A DNA stretch of 49,203 nt from Bacillus sp. FJAT-29790 (lineage in GTDB: Bacteria; Bacillota; Bacilli; Bacillales; Cytobacillaceae), in NCBI RefSeq assembly GCF_019039215.1, contig NZ_JAHNZZ010000003.1:343967-393169 (forward strand), written 5' to 3'. How positions within the stretch are numbered: the first letter of the stretch is position 1; every line of letters begins with the position of its first letter. Below, piece after piece: positions 1-10,313 of this stretch. The notes beneath the pieces are model-generated. The model was not told the origin of the DNA and searched no databases. It saw nothing but the letters and a program-made list of their open reading frames with translations. A program made the translations under genes and the position numbers.

Positions 1-257
1 TAATTCACCTGCTGAATATATTCGGATAGTTCTTCGAGAGCTTCCGTCTCGTCTTTTCCATCTACGATTAAGGTGATGACGGAGCCTGTGCTAACTGCTA
101 GGCTCATCAAACCCATGATGCTTTTCGCATTTACTTTCTTTCCGTCCTTTTCGAGAAAGACATCCGATGAAAACCGGTTTGCTTCTTGAACAAATAACGC
201 AGCCGGGCGTGCCTGTAAACCCGTCTTTAACCTGACTTCAACCTGTTTTTCGACCAT
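1..257 (-). CDS. crh: Catabolite repression HPr-like protein Crh (stop codon just outside window)
   Basis: This is an 85-residue HPr-fold protein read from ATG at 257 to the window edge, where the first two bases of a stop codon remain. The site where HPr carries its catalytic His15 holds Gln15 (context LKTGLQARPA), which is the hallmark of Crh: it cannot take phosphate from enzyme I. Ser46 is present in NAKSIMGLM, the target of HPr kinase/phosphorylase, whose gene hprK is also in this window (16979-17920). In Bacillus, Crh-Ser46-P is a co-repressor of CcpA in carbon catabolite repression. The gene follows whiA by a short gap in the same direction, as in B. subtilis. Recognition is firm. Confidence 0.93.
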   Translation of the reverse strand, partial: MVEKQVEVRLKTGLQARPAALFVQEANRFSSDVFLEKDGKKVNAKSIMGLMSLAVSTGSVITLIVDGKDETEALEELSEYIQQVN

Positions 258-289
258 TCTCTCTTTCCTCCCTATAAAATCGTTTTGTA

Positions 290-1234
290 TTATAAAACTG
301 ACTCGCCGGCTCGCAGCTTATCTGCGATTTCATCTATCTTTCTTAAACGATGGTTAATTCCCGACTTACTGATGTTTCCGCCCGAGACCATTTCCCCAAG
401 CTCTTTTAATGTGACATCCTGATAGGCAACGCGCAGCTCTGCTATTTCCTTCAATTTATCAGGTAAAACATGCAGACCCACCGTTTGGTCAATAAAACGG
501 ATGTTTTCAACTTGACGCAATGCCGCCCCAATCGTTTTGTTTAAGTTCGCTGTTTCACAATTAACTAGCCGGTTAACAGAATTCCTCATGTCACGGACAA
601 TCCGGATATCTTCAAATCGAAGCAGGGCGTTATGGGCACCGATCACACTTAAAAAATCTGTAATCTTTTCTGCTTCCTTTAAGTACGTAATAAATCCCTT
701 TTTCCGCTCAAGCGTCTTACTATTTAATGCAAATGTATTCATTAATTCACATAGAGAGTCATTATGTTCCTTATAAAGTGAAAAAACTTCAAGATGGTAA
801 GAAGAGGTTTCAGGATTATTAACCGAACCCCCAGCCAAAAATGCCCCTCGCAAATAAGAGCGCTTACAACATTTCTTTTTGATTAATTCCTCCGAAATAT
901 TGTGAGTAAAAACAAAGCCTTCACTTAGTATTTTCAAATCATCCAGAATTTCGCTTGCTTGCTCCGACAATCTGACAATATACACATTGTTCTTCTTTAA
1001 TCTCATTTTTTTTCTGACAAGAAGCTCCACTTGTACACTGTAATTCTTTTTAATTAAGATATAAATCCTTCTTGCAATCGCTGCATTTTCAGTTTGAATA
1101 TCGACAACTAACTTTCTGTTGGAAAAAGAAACAGACCCATTCATCCGAATAAGCGCCGACAATTCCGCTTTCCCACAGCAATCCTTTACCTCAAGATTCG
1201 TTAATTCCTTTTTCGTTTCTGAAGCGAAAGACAT
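290..1234 (-). CDS. whiA: DNA-binding protein WhiA
   Basis: The 314-residue product matches WhiA in length and content. It has an N-terminal LAGLIDADG-homing-endonuclease-like fold ([15 protein letters not shown] around residue 130) and a C-terminal helix-turn-helix ([24 protein letters not shown]). In Bacillus, WhiA is nucleoid-associated and affects cell division and chromosome segregation; in Streptomyces it is a sporulation regulator. It lies in the conserved glmR-whiA-crh order, but here a 369-bp gap with a palindromic repeat separates it from glmR. The ATG at 1234 has a good upstream GGGGGTGAAGG ribosome site. Confidence 0.95.
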   Translation of the reverse strand: MSFASETKKELTNLEVKDCCGKAELSALIRMNGSVSFSNRKLVVDIQTENAAIARRIYILIKKNYSVQVELLVRKKMRLKKNNVYIVRLSEQASEILDDLKILSEGFVFTHNISEELIKKKCCKRSYLRGAFLAGGSVNNPETSSYHLEVFSLYKEHNDSLCELMNTFALNSKTLERKKGFITYLKEAEKITDFLSVIGAHNALLRFEDIRIVRDMRNSVNRLVNCETANLNKTIGAALRQVENIRFIDQTVGLHVLPDKLKEIAELRVAYQDVTLKELGEMVSGGNISKSGINHRLRKIDEIADKLRAGESVL

Positions 1235-1310
1235 TCCTTCACCCCCTTAATAGAAAAGCGCTGATAAATTAGGCTCATTTCGCATAATTATTATTTTTGG
1301 CTATAAAAAG

Positions 1311-1450
1311 GTTGCCCGTTGATTTCCGCTGCGGGCACTTGCTTTCCGTGGGGAGTGACGGGAGCCTCCTCGGCGTTACCGCCTGTGGGGTCTCCCGTTC
1401 CCTCTATTTCCCACAGGAGTCAAGTGCCCTCCGCTTCAATCAACTCAGAT
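1311..1450 (+). repeat. Dispersed palindromic repeat, copy 1
   Basis: This is a GC-rich, imperfectly palindromic block of about 140 bp between glmR and whiA. The outer arms pair (GTTGATT...CACTTG against CAAGTG...AATCAAC), as do inner arms (ACGGGAG against CTCCCGT). Four further copies lie at 3561, 7221, 15941 and 27366. Similarity extends into AT-rich flanks on both sides. No ORF is conserved between copies. Confidence 0.85.
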
Positions 1451-1502
1451 TTTTATAAAAAATCATACTTTAATATCAACAACATTCACTAATTACATCC
1501 AA

Positions 1503-1548
1503 TAAAAAAGCGCAAGCGCCTTCGGAACAATCCAAAAGCAGATTGTTC
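1503..1548 (-). terminator. Probable terminator downstream of glmR
   Basis: Read on the minus strand, an inverted repeat GGAACAATC/GATTGTTCC is followed by a small GCGC-containing hairpin and a T-run. It lies within 100 bp of the glmR stop codon. It may end or attenuate transcription from rapZ-glmR into whiA. Confidence 0.45.
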
Positions 1549-1603
1549 CTAATATATATTCTAAGAGTTCACCTTAATAATCACTTTCTAAAGGTGCACG
1601 CAT

Positions 1604-2593
1604 CTAGTCCTTACTCTTCATTCGTTTATTCATTTCATCGATGAGTAAAGAATGTAGCATTGCTGCAACCTCTTGTGTATCATGACGAATCTTACCATCT
1701 TTAAGACTAACAATTTCTCCGTGAATGACTTCTAGTCCTAGTTCATGAAGGCGCTCGGTATCAAAGTAGACCGGTTGAGCCATTTCTTCCTTGTACCGTT
1801 CCTGAACATGTGCAGGGATATCCTCATTATTAACAAGAATCGTGTTAATAAAAGAACAATTCATGTGATCATAAATAGCTTTTACATGATCACTAGCTGT
1901 AAAGTTGTGAGTTTCACCTGCTTGTGTCATTAAATTGCAAATATACACCTTTTTAGCCCTTGATCGGCAAACTTCCGCCCCAAGTTTAGGGACGAGAAGA
2001 TTTGGTAAAATGCTCGTATACAAACTTCCCGGACCAATAATGATCAAATCAGCCCTTCTGATCGCGGAAATGGTTTCAGGTAGAGGTTTAATATTTTGCG
2101 GTGTCAAAAATACCTTTTTAATTTTTTTCCCCGAGTATGGAATTTTAGATTCTCCTGAAACAACTGTACCATCTTCCATCTCAGCGTGTAAAATAACGCT
2201 TTGGTTTGCTGCCGGCAGCACTTTGCCTCTGACGTTCAGAACTTTGCTCATTTCTTGAATCGCATGAACAAAATTACCAGTAATTGAGGTCATCGCTGCA
2301 AGAATTAAGTTGCCCAGCGAATGCCCCGATAACTCATTCGATGTTGTAAAACGATGCTGAAACATTTCCTCGATCAGCGGCTCCACATCAGACAAAGCCG
2401 CCAGCACATTCCGAATATCACCTGGAGGCGGGATGTGCAAGTCGTTTCTTAGTCTTCCGGAGCTGCCTCCATCATCGGCTACAGTCACGATAGCTGTGAT
2501 ATCAACAGGATATTGTTTTAACCCGCGTAATAGAACTGGTAATCCAGTTCCGCCACCGATTGTGACTATTCTTGGTTGTCTGGTCCTGTTCAT
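1604..2593 (-). CDS. glmR: Gluconeogenesis factor GlmR (YvcK/CofD-like)
   Basis: The 329-residue protein has the YvcK/CofD-like fold, with the N-terminal nucleotide-binding motif [17 protein letters not shown] and the conserved [14 protein letters not shown] segment. In B. subtilis, GlmR (YvcK) binds UDP-GlcNAc and stimulates GlmS, directing carbon to cell-wall precursors, and is needed for growth on gluconeogenic substrates. The start overlaps the end of rapZ by 4 bp, so the two are translationally coupled. RapZ also acts in amino-sugar control in other bacteria, so the pair is consistent with envelope precursor homeostasis. Confidence 0.94.
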   Translation of the reverse strand: MNRTRQPRIVTIGGGTGLPVLLRGLKQYPVDITAIVTVADDGGSSGRLRNDLHIPPPGDIRNVLAALSDVEPLIEEMFQHRFTTSNELSGHSLGNLILAAMTSITGNFVHAIQEMSKVLNVRGKVLPAANQSVILHAEMEDGTVVSGESKIPYSGKKIKKVFLTPQNIKPLPETISAIRRADLIIIGPGSLYTSILPNLLVPKLGAEVCRSRAKKVYICNLMTQAGETHNFTASDHVKAIYDHMNCSFINTILVNNEDIPAHVQERYKEEMAQPVYFDTERLHELGLEVIHGEIVSLKDGKIRHDTQEVAAMLHSLLIDEMNKRMKSKD

Positions 2594-3483
2594 GTTTCTT
2601 TATCCTTTCTCCTCTCGATATCACGGTGTGTAATTTGCGTATGATAATCATTCTTAAAATGATCACCAATATATTCAGCTAAAGCGACAGAACGATGCTG
2701 CCCGCCCGTACACCCGATTGCAACAACAAGCTGGGCTTTGCCCTCTCTTTTATAATGAGGGAGCATAAAGCTTAACAGCTCTGTTACCTTCTCAAGGAAT
2801 TTATTCGTTTCTGTCCATTTAAGCACATAGGTGGAAACTTCTTCGTCCAACCCCGTTTTTGGCCGCATGTGGTCGATATAGTGAGGATTTGGCAGAAACC
2901 GCACATCAAAAACAAGATCGGCATCAATCGGGAGTCCATGCTTAAAACCAAAGGACATGACATTAATCGTAAACATCGTAGTTTTATTTAAAGAAAATTC
3001 CGTTAAGATTTTTTCCCTGAGTTCTCTTGGTTTCAATTTAGTTGTATGATAAATGAGCTGGGCTCTCCCCTTTAGCTCTTCCAAAAGCTCACGCTCGTGT
3101 TTTATCCCTTCCAAAGGGAGACCTGAAGGAGCAAGGGGATGGCGTCTCCTCGTCTCTTTGTATCTACGCACTAATGTCGAATCATCCGCATCTAAAAAAA
3201 GAATTTGCGGCGTTACCCATGAAGTTTCCGAAAGGTCATCAAGTGCTTTAAACAGGTGATCAAAAAACTCACGGCCCCTAAGGTCCATAACTAAAGCAAC
3301 CTTATTCATCTTATTCCCTGATTCCTTCATCAGTTCAAGAAATTTGGGCAACAGAGTAGGCGGGAGATTATCGACACAGAAAAAACCAAGATCCTCAAAG
3401 CTTTGAATGGCAACTGTTTTTCCCGCACCTGACATACCAGTAATAATGACTATTTGCGTTTCATTCACTGCACCCGTACTCAT
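2590..3483 (-). CDS. rapZ: RNase adapter / nucleotide-binding protein RapZ (YvcJ)
   Basis: The 297-residue protein has an N-terminal P-loop (GMSGAGKT, residues 16-23), the family-typical [11 protein letters not shown] segment, and a C-terminal domain with the [17 protein letters not shown] motif. The E. coli homologue binds GlcNAc-6-P and GlmZ RNA; the Bacillus homologue YvcJ hydrolyses GTP and influences competence. It overlaps glmR by 4 bp. Upstream, palindromic repeat copy 2 separates it from the Nudix gene. Confidence 0.94.
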   Translation of the reverse strand: MSTGAVNETQIVIITGMSGAGKTVAIQSFEDLGFFCVDNLPPTLLPKFLELMKESGNKMNKVALVMDLRGREFFDHLFKALDDLSETSWVTPQILFLDADDSTLVRRYKETRRRHPLAPSGLPLEGIKHERELLEELKGRAQLIYHTTKLKPRELREKILTEFSLNKTTMFTINVMSFGFKHGLPIDADLVFDVRFLPNPHYIDHMRPKTGLDEEVSTYVLKWTETNKFLEKVTELLSFMLPHYKREGKAQLVVAIGCTGGQHRSVALAEYIGDHFKNDYHTQITHRDIERRKDKET

Positions 3484-3560
3484 ATTCGTTTTCCCCCTGT
3501 ATCTAAGAAATTAGCTGTTTCCAAACTTTGTTGCTATTTAAGTAAAAAGTGGTATAGTAG

Positions 3561-3685
3561 ATTTCCGCTCGAGGAAGCTCGCTTTCCGCGGGGCAGGCGG
3601 TGAGCCTCCTCGGCGCACTGCGCCTGTGGGGTCTCACCTGTCCCGCTTCTCCCGTAGGAGTCTCGCACCTTCTGCTTCAATCAAC
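3561..3685 (+). repeat. Dispersed palindromic repeat, copy 2 (diverged variant)
   Basis: This block has the same architecture as copy 1 (TTTCCGC...GAGCCTCCTCGGCG...GTGGGGTCTC...TCAATCAAC). The stems have changed to CGCTTTCCGCGGGG and GGTGAGC/GTCTCACC. Compensatory-looking changes suggest that the fold is kept while the sequence drifts. It lies between the Nudix gene and rapZ. Confidence 0.75.
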
Positions 3686-3721
3686 TTCAAACACAACTTT
3701 AGAATATAAAAGATCCTAAAT

Positions 3722-4183
3722 TCAGCTTGGATCTAGTCGATAACTGATTAGCTCAAAATTTGGCGTGTAGGTGAAGGTTCCGTATATAATTCCTTTTCCA
3801 TGAATCATATATTCTAGAATATGATAATCCCCGGCGGCCATCGGGAGATTTTTTATGTCCGCAAACGGATGCCAAAGAATTTTCCCCTCTTCCGTCTCAT
3901 CCTGGTTTAATCCATCGGCCTCCGTTGCAAAAAAGGTAAACATCATCCATTCTGAAACAACCCGGTCTTTATCTTTCATAATAAAGGTGAAAATCCCCTT
4001 TATATTCGGATTGCGCAAATAAATCCCCGTTTCCTCCCTGAATTCACGGATGCATGAGTCCCTAACTGACTCTCCAGGCTCCATCTTGCCGCCAGGAGCT
4101 ACCCACCAGCCCCGGCTTGGCTTTTGTAAAAGCAAAACTTGATCATCTTTCAATAATACACAGTTAGTGACTCGCTGCAACAT
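3722..4183 (-). CDS. yvcI: Nudix hydrolase (YvcI type)
   Basis: The 153-residue protein carries a complete Nudix box, GGKMEPGESVRDSCIREFREETGI at about residues 31-54, with the REFREE catalytic core that binds the metal. Nudix enzymes hydrolyse nucleoside diphosphates linked to another moiety; the family member next to rapZ in Bacillus is YvcI. The substrate cannot be read from the sequence. It lies between trxB and rapZ, as in B. subtilis. Confidence 0.88.
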   Translation of the reverse strand: MLQRVTNCVLLKDDQVLLLQKPSRGWWVAPGGKMEPGESVRDSCIREFREETGIYLRNPNIKGIFTFIMKDKDRVVSEWMMFTFFATEADGLNQDETEEGKILWHPFADIKNLPMAAGDYHILEYMIHGKGIIYGTFTYTPNFELISYRLDPS

Positions 4184-4324
4184 CCTTCACCTCAGTTTTC
4201 TAGACTGACCTGCATTAATTCATTTCATTATACTATTTTTGTCATAGGGTCACAATGAATTGAATTTTCAACTTTTCGAAAGAAAAACATTGTTCAGTCT
4301 GAGGATCATTTTTACGGATGAAGG

Positions 4325-4353
4325 CAAAAAAAAGAGCACAGGTTCTCTGTGCT
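4325..4353 (-). terminator. Terminator of trxB
   Basis: On the minus strand, the perfect stem AGCACAG/CTGTGCT with a five-base loop is followed by a run of eight T (interrupted by one C at the base). It lies about 130 bp beyond the trxB stop codon. No gene is supported in the remaining bases of the trxB-yvcI gap (4184-4482). Confidence 0.75.
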
Positions 4354-4482
4354 TTACTAAAGAATATATCTTTAAAAGGGGGTCAATTTCTATTTCTATC
4401 ATACCCGAATTTTATTTCATTAAGGTTACAGGAAAATTAAAACAAAATTACTTTTTGTGAGTTTAGAGTAAAGACGCACATT

Positions 4483-5454
<972 letters not shown>

Positions 5455-5533
5455 CTATCAGTGAACGTATTCTATAGTATAACCTTCCTACATTCATCCT
5501 ATAAAAATAAGAACCTTTCGTCCAAATATCTGC

Positions 5534-7036
5534 TTACTCAATGAAATTGTTCACCAATTTCACATATTTCTGTAAGGTCGAAGAAGACATTTCGTACTTG
5601 CCGGCGATGAGTTGCTGAGATATTTTTTCCCCTCTCAGTTTCATCCAGACATACTCAATTGCAGCCGCGCATGCTTTATGATTCTTTATCGATTGATTAT
5701 TTTTAACGATTTCAGCAACAACCGTAAACCACATTAAAAATAAACCGGCTTCTACGGTTCCAATCGGGTGATAGGTTTGATATAGCAGTGCCGCGGTTTC
5801 ATGCACTGGTCTCATTTTCAGCTGTTTTGCATCGTTGCCAGATCGAACGAAAGCCAAATACTCCCTTTCAAAATGGGACAATTTATCGTTTTGACTGATT
5901 TCTTTAGAGGCTAATATCTTTTCCTTCCCATTGGACATAGCAGTTAAAAATATGGCAAAAAGGCGTTCCTCCATATAATCACTGTCAAATTTTTTTAAAA
6001 TGGTTGAATGATGGTTCTCAAACCCGTCATAAGGAGATTTTTCATCATTCCACGGCTCAGATCCCTCTTTTTCAGGATTCATTTCAACAGCTTTTTTCCA
6101 GGCTGACCTTGCAATATTTTCTTTGCCTGTAAAATAGGCCGCATAGGAGAGCCAATAATAATAGGCACCGTCTCCGTCAAATCCTTTTTTCTGCAGCTTG
6201 CGAAGCCATGAATAGGCTTCATCATATTCGCCCGTCAACGCTAGTGTTGCTCCGAGCTTAAATTGATGCTCGGTCGATATCGGCTTAATCTTTTTCAAGA
6301 TTTCCTTCATTTCCTTTACTTCTTTAAACTCGCGTTGATAAAAGGCAAAAACGAGTTTGTTGCAGAGTGCATGCAGATTTCCTGGATTTTCTTCGAAGAC
6401 CTTATCTAAAATATCAGAAGCCCTTTGGATTTCACCTAGGTAAAAGTATGCAAGTGCCAGATTGTTGTAGGCAGACCAGTATTCAGGATACTCCTCAATG
6501 ACGGAATTGAGAACTTCAACGGCTTTCGGAAAATGACCAGATTCAAGCAGCTCCCGAGCTTGCTCCTGCTTCGTAATGAGATCATCCTGTTCATAAAGTT
6601 CCTCGTTAAACTCTTCCGCTTCCATCGTTAACAATTCAAGAAGATCTTCCGTATCTTCAAGAAATTCCCCATCCTGTTCTAGCTCCATGTATAAGTTCGC
6701 ATGATGATAAGCATCCTTAAAAAACCCTAAATGGGCGTAATTATTAGCGAGAAAGTAATGACATTCCACCATTTCTTCATCAAGTTCGTCAAGAATCAGA
6801 TGCAAATATTGATTCGCTTGTTGATATTCGGCCATTTCCGAACAAATAATCGCTAATTGGCAGACGATCATCGGTTCGCCTGGCTCAAGCTGCATCGCAC
6901 GCTGTAAATATTTTTTTGCTTTATAAAGATCCCTTCTATGGTAAGCCTTTATTCCTTTTGAAAAATAATACTCACCAGTCGGGTTAAATGACAATAATTT
7001 TCCTTTTGGTTGTCTAGCTTTAGAGTCTTTGCTCAT
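5534..7036 (-). CDS. yvcD: TPR-repeat protein, YvcD-like
   Basis: The product of about 500 residues contains several tetratricopeptide repeats, for example EYYFSKGIKAYHRRDLYKAK near the start and EYWSAYNNLALAYFYLGEI around residue 190. No catalytic motif is visible. The ATG at 7036 is preferred over an upstream in-frame start at 7051 because TCCTCC (the minus-strand GGAGGA site) lies 5 bp before it, and the upstream start would overlap that site. It lies upstream of trxB, as in B. subtilis. TPR proteins are scaffolds; the partner is unknown. Confidence 0.85.
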   Translation of the reverse strand: MSKDSKARQPKGKLLSFNPTGEYYFSKGIKAYHRRDLYKAKKYLQRAMQLEPGEPMIVCQLAIICSEMAEYQQANQYLHLILDELDEEMVECHYFLANNYAHLGFFKDAYHHANLYMELEQDGEFLEDTEDLLELLTMEAEEFNEELYEQDDLITKQEQARELLESGHFPKAVEVLNSVIEEYPEYWSAYNNLALAYFYLGEIQRASDILDKVFEENPGNLHALCNKLVFAFYQREFKEVKEMKEILKKIKPISTEHQFKLGATLALTGEYDEAYSWLRKLQKKGFDGDGAYYYWLSYAAYFTGKENIARSAWKKAVEMNPEKEGSEPWNDEKSPYDGFENHHSTILKKFDSDYMEERLFAIFLTAMSNGKEKILASKEISQNDKLSHFEREYLAFVRSGNDAKQLKMRPVHETAALLYQTYHPIGTVEAGLFLMWFTVVAEIVKNNQSIKNHKACAAAIEYVWMKLRGEKISQQLIAGKYEMSSSTLQKYVKLVNNFIE

Positions 7037-7220
7037 GAAATCCTCCACCATTCTTAATTAACTCCAGTAGTATATCATATGAGCAAGCTTCTCGAGAAGG
7101 GATTGGAGAATAATAAGAAGTTACCAATTGAACCGCTTTTTTATTATCTTTTTAAAACATGTATTTTCAGTCATTCTGTTAGGCTATTTTCGCACATATT
7201 GTTGTTTTAGCTCTCAAAGT

Positions 7221-7359
7221 TTTCCCGTTGATTTCCGCTGCGGGCACTTGCTTTCCGTGGGGAGTGACGGGAGCCTCCTCGGCGTTACCGCCTGTGGGGT
7301 CTCCCGTTCCCTCTATTTCCCGCAGGATCAAGTGCCCTCCGCTCCAATCAACTCAGATT
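7221..7359 (+). repeat. Dispersed palindromic repeat, copy 3
   Basis: This copy is nearly identical to copy 1. It also shares its downstream AT-rich flank (TTATTAAATAAAAATCACAT) with copy 5 at 27366, which is in inverse orientation. It fills most of the gap between yvcD and the end of the his operon (7037-7509), where no gene is seen. Confidence 0.85.
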
Positions 7360-7495
7360 ATTAAATAAAAATCACATTATAAAAGCAATAAACTTAACAA
7401 AACAACCTTCTGTTAAAAATAGGTTCATAATATCTGATACCTTTTCATTAAGAATATACTTTATCAACGAATTCGAAAATTGAGTAGTAACTCAA

Positions 7496-7521
7496 CAAAA
7501 AACCGGCCGTTATTCAGCCGG
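7496..7521 (-). terminator. Terminator of the his operon, overlapping the hisIE stop
   Basis: On the minus strand, CCGGC...GCCGG followed by a T-run forms a hairpin. Its 5' arm includes the last codons and TAA stop of hisIE. The overlap of stop codon and terminator stem is compact but plausible. Confidence 0.6.
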
Positions 7522-8160
7522 ATTTTCGCTTTTATCATGTCTGATTTTCAATACTTTCAGAACTTCTTTAAAAGGAAGTTCCTGTTCTCTTAATAGAACG
7601 AGGAGGTGATACAACAAATCAGCAGACTCCCATTTAAGCTCTTCCTGATCACGGTTTTTAGCCGCTATGATGACTTCAGCTGATTCTTCGCCGACCTTTT
7701 TTAAAATTTTATCTACGCCTTTTTCAAATAAATAGGTCGTATAGGCCCCTTCTGGACGTTCTTGTTCTCGCTCCTTGATGACCTTTTCAAGATTGAGAAG
7801 GATCTGGTAGTCTGACAGATTAGCATCAACAACCGCTTTTCCTTCGTAAAAACTTTCCGCGAAACAGCTTGTCGTCCCTGTATGACAGGCTGGCCCCGCT
7901 GGATCCACCAACACTACAATTGCATCCTTATCGCAGTCGAATTTCATTTCAACAATTTTCTGTGTGTTCCCGCTCGTCGCACCTTTATGCCAAAGCTCTT
8001 GTCTTGAACGGCTGAAGAACCATGTTTCACCGGTTTCTTCAGATTTCACAAGGGATTCCCGGTTCATATACGCGAGTGTCAGGACTTCTTTTGTTCCCGC
8101 ATCTTGAACAATAGCAGGGATAAAGCCCTTTTCATCAAATTTGATTGCTTCAATATTCAT
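7510..8160 (-). CDS. hisIE: Bifunctional phosphoribosyl-AMP cyclohydrolase / phosphoribosyl-ATP pyrophosphatase
   Basis: This 216-residue fusion has two domains. The N-terminal PRA-CH domain covers residues 1 to about 105, with zinc-site cysteines in FDCDKDA and [11 protein letters not shown]. The C-terminal PRA-PH domain has the [21 protein letters not shown] helix with metal-binding acidic residues. It catalyses the second and third steps of histidine synthesis in the cytosol. It is the last gene of the operon and overlaps hisF by 4 bp. The fused form is usual for Bacillus. Confidence 0.95.
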   Translation of the reverse strand: MNIEAIKFDEKGFIPAIVQDAGTKEVLTLAYMNRESLVKSEETGETWFFSRSRQELWHKGATSGNTQKIVEMKFDCDKDAIVVLVDPAGPACHTGTTSCFAESFYEGKAVVDANLSDYQILLNLEKVIKEREQERPEGAYTTYLFEKGVDKILKKVGEESAEVIIAAKNRDQEELKWESADLLYHLLVLLREQELPFKEVLKVLKIRHDKSENPAE

Positions 8161-8915
8161 CGGACAGTCACCCCTTTTTCTTTTAAAAAAGCTTTGACTT
8201 CCGAAACGGATGTTTCTTTATAATGAAAAATCGAAGCAGCCAGAGCAGCATCCGCTTTTCCTTCGATAAAGGCTTCCGCAAAATGTTCCGCATTTCCTGC
8301 TCCTCCGGAAGCAATAACCGGAACAGAAACGGCTTCGCTTACAGCTTTCGTCAAGGCAATATCAAAGCCATTTTTCTCGCCATCGGAATCCATGCTCGTA
8401 AGTAAAATCTCTCCCGCTCCACGCTCGACTGCTTCTTTCGCCCATTCAATGACTTCAAGATCAGCTGGCGTGCGGCCTCCATGTGTATACACCCGCCAAG
8501 ATCCAAGTTCCTCATCGTATTTTGCATCAATCGCCACAACAATACACTGTGAACCAAAAAATTTGGCACCTTCTGTTATTACATCCGGATTCGTTACAGC
8601 AGCCGTATTAAGAGAAACCTTATCAGCCCCAGCTCTTAAAATCCGCTTCATATCTTCGAGCGTATTAATTCCACCGCCAACTGTGAATGGGATGGCTAGT
8701 TCAGAAGCGACCGCCTTGACCACTTCGACCATCGTTTTTCGGCCTTCAAGCGAGGCAGAGATATCAAGAAAAACAAGCTCATCAGCACCCTGCTCGTCAT
8801 AAAAACGCGCAAGCTCAACCGGATCGCCAGCATCTCTTAGCTGAACAAATTGAACTCCTTTTACAACCCGCCCTTCTTTTACATCCAGACAGGGAATGAT
8901 CCGTTTCGTTAACAT
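8157..8915 (-). CDS. hisF: Imidazole glycerol phosphate synthase cyclase subunit HisF
   Basis: The 252-residue TIM-barrel protein has catalytic Asp11 ([15 protein letters not shown]) and the second catalytic Asp in [13 protein letters not shown] near residue 130. The phosphate-binding loops GGGI and ASGGAGN are present. HisF normally receives ammonia through its barrel from the glutaminase HisH, which together convert PRFAR to IGP and AICAR. HisF can work alone with free ammonia. In this operon the hisH gene is almost entirely missing (9643-9708), so HisF has no partner encoded in the window. It overlaps hisA by 7 bp. Confidence 0.96.
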   Translation of the reverse strand: MLTKRIIPCLDVKEGRVVKGVQFVQLRDAGDPVELARFYDEQGADELVFLDISASLEGRKTMVEVVKAVASELAIPFTVGGGINTLEDMKRILRAGADKVSLNTAAVTNPDVITEGAKFFGSQCIVVAIDAKYDEELGSWRVYTHGGRTPADLEVIEWAKEAVERGAGEILLTSMDSDGEKNGFDIALTKAVSEAVSVPVIASGGAGNAEHFAEAFIEGKADAALAASIFHYKETSVSEVKAFLKEKGVTVR

Positions 8916-9646
8916 GATGTGTCCACCTCTCTTAATGCTTCTGTTACCGAAAAGCGCCCTTCGTAAATGGCTTTCCCGACGATCACTCCGGCAACTCCTT
9001 CTTTTGAGAATCCTTTTAATCGCGTTAAATCAGCAAGCTCACTAACTCCCCCTGAAGCGATTACACTTTTTCCTGTTTCCTTTGCCAGTAGACGTACAGC
9101 TTCAACATTCGGACCGGAAAGCATTCCATCTGTAGCTATATCTGTAAAAATAAACGTTTCCGCTCCTGCATCAGCAAACCGCTTTCCTAAATCTACCGCC
9201 TTTACTTCAGATGTATTCAGCCAACCATGTGTAGCTACATATCCGTTTTTTGCATCAAGCCCCACGGCGATTTTACTGCCATATTTTTTAATCATTTCGA
9301 TTGCAAACGCCGGATTAGAAACAGCAATACTTCCAATGATGACACGGGAAATTCCGTTTTCAAGATAATGAACAATATCCTCTTCTATACGGATTCCGCC
9401 GCCGATTTGTACCTTAGCCTTTAGCTCTTTAGCAGCCTGTATAACAGAAGCATCATTCACTCTTTTTCCATCCTTCGCCCCGTCCAGATCAACCATATGA
9501 ATCCATTCGGCTCCCTCATCAGCAAACTTCTTTGCCATTTTAAAAGGAGAATCTCCGTAAACCGTTTCCTGATCGTAATCCCCTTGCAACAGACGAACAC
9601 ATTTGCCGCCCCTCATATCAATTGCTGGATAAATGGTAAAGCTCAT
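8909..9646 (-). CDS. hisA: ProFAR isomerase HisA
   Basis: The 245-residue TIM-barrel protein has the N-terminal catalytic Asp10 ([16 protein letters not shown]) and the second Asp in [12 protein letters not shown]. The GGGI and ASGGVS phosphate loops are present. It performs the Amadori isomerisation of ProFAR to PRFAR in histidine synthesis. Its ATG overlaps the TGA of the hisH remnant (ATGA), preserving the coupling expected from an intact hisH-hisA junction. Confidence 0.95.
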   Translation of the reverse strand: MSFTIYPAIDMRGGKCVRLLQGDYDQETVYGDSPFKMAKKFADEGAEWIHMVDLDGAKDGKRVNDASVIQAAKELKAKVQIGGGIRIEEDIVHYLENGISRVIIGSIAVSNPAFAIEMIKKYGSKIAVGLDAKNGYVATHGWLNTSEVKAVDLGKRFADAGAETFIFTDIATDGMLSGPNVEAVRLLAKETGKSVIASGGVSELADLTRLKGFSKEGVAGVIVGKAIYEGRFSVTEALREVDTSC

Positions 9647-9708
9647 CGACTATTCATCCTTTCCCCTGCCAACTCTGTAAAATTACGTAAAAGCTCCATG
9701 CCGATCAT
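9643..9708 (-). pseudogene. hisH: hisH remnant: internal in-frame deletion of the IGP synthase glutaminase gene
   Basis: HisH (about 200 residues) belongs between hisB and hisA in this operon type. Only 22 codons are present, directly after the hisB stop and ending in an ATGA overlap with hisA. They read MIG followed by [21 protein letters not shown] is the usual HisH start, and the rest resembles the C-terminal helix that follows the catalytic His/Glu region of HisH. All class I glutaminase residues (Cys, His, Glu) are therefore lost. The junction contains GGCATG, compatible with deletion across a short microhomology; that is inference. No other hisH is in the window. Confidence 0.8.
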
Positions 9709-10296
9709 TTATAACAACCCTTTCGATGACGGAACTCCTTTAACCCGTGGATCAATTGTCGTCGCCTCGTCTAATGCACGGGCGAGTGCTTTAAAAATTG
9801 CCTCAATCATATGGTGCGTGTTTTTTCCATAATGAACAATGACATGCAAATTCATCCTTGCTTCAAGTGCAAGCTTCCAAAGAAACTCATGCACAAGCTC
9901 CGTATCGAAAGTGCCAACCTTCTGGCTCGGGAAATCAGCTCTTATTTCCAAATGAGGACGATTGCTTAAATCCACTACCACTTGAGCAAGAGTCTCATCC
10001 ATTGGAACAAAAGCGTTCCCATAGCGCTTAATTCCCTTCTTGTCACCCAACGCTTCCTTCAGAACTTGTCCAAGGCAAATGCCGATATCCTCTGTTGTAT
10101 GGTGATCATCAATATCTGTGTCGCCGTTTGCATTTACAGTCAGATCAAACTGACCGTGCTTGGCAAACAGGTCAAGCATATGTGATAAAAATGGCACCCC
10201 TGTCTCCAATTGGCTTTTGCCTTCCCCATCTATATTTAATGAAAGCTGTATTTGCGTTTCACTTGTTTTTCGTGTTACTTCAGAAGTTCTTGTCAT
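9709..10296 (-). CDS. hisB: Imidazoleglycerol-phosphate dehydratase HisB
   Basis: The 195-residue monofunctional dehydratase has the manganese-binding motifs [12 protein letters not shown] and [19 protein letters not shown]. It converts IGP to imidazole-acetol phosphate. Its TAA stop directly abuts the ATG of the hisH remnant. Length and motifs are typical of the Gram-positive enzyme without the phosphatase domain found in enterobacteria. Confidence 0.96.
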   Translation of the reverse strand: MTRTSEVTRKTSETQIQLSLNIDGEGKSQLETGVPFLSHMLDLFAKHGQFDLTVNANGDTDIDDHHTTEDIGICLGQVLKEALGDKKGIKRYGNAFVPMDETLAQVVVDLSNRPHLEIRADFPSQKVGTFDTELVHEFLWKLALEARMNLHVIVHYGKNTHHMIEAIFKALARALDEATTIDPRVKGVPSSKGLL

Positions 10297-10313
10297 TTGA
10301 CATCCTCCATCAC

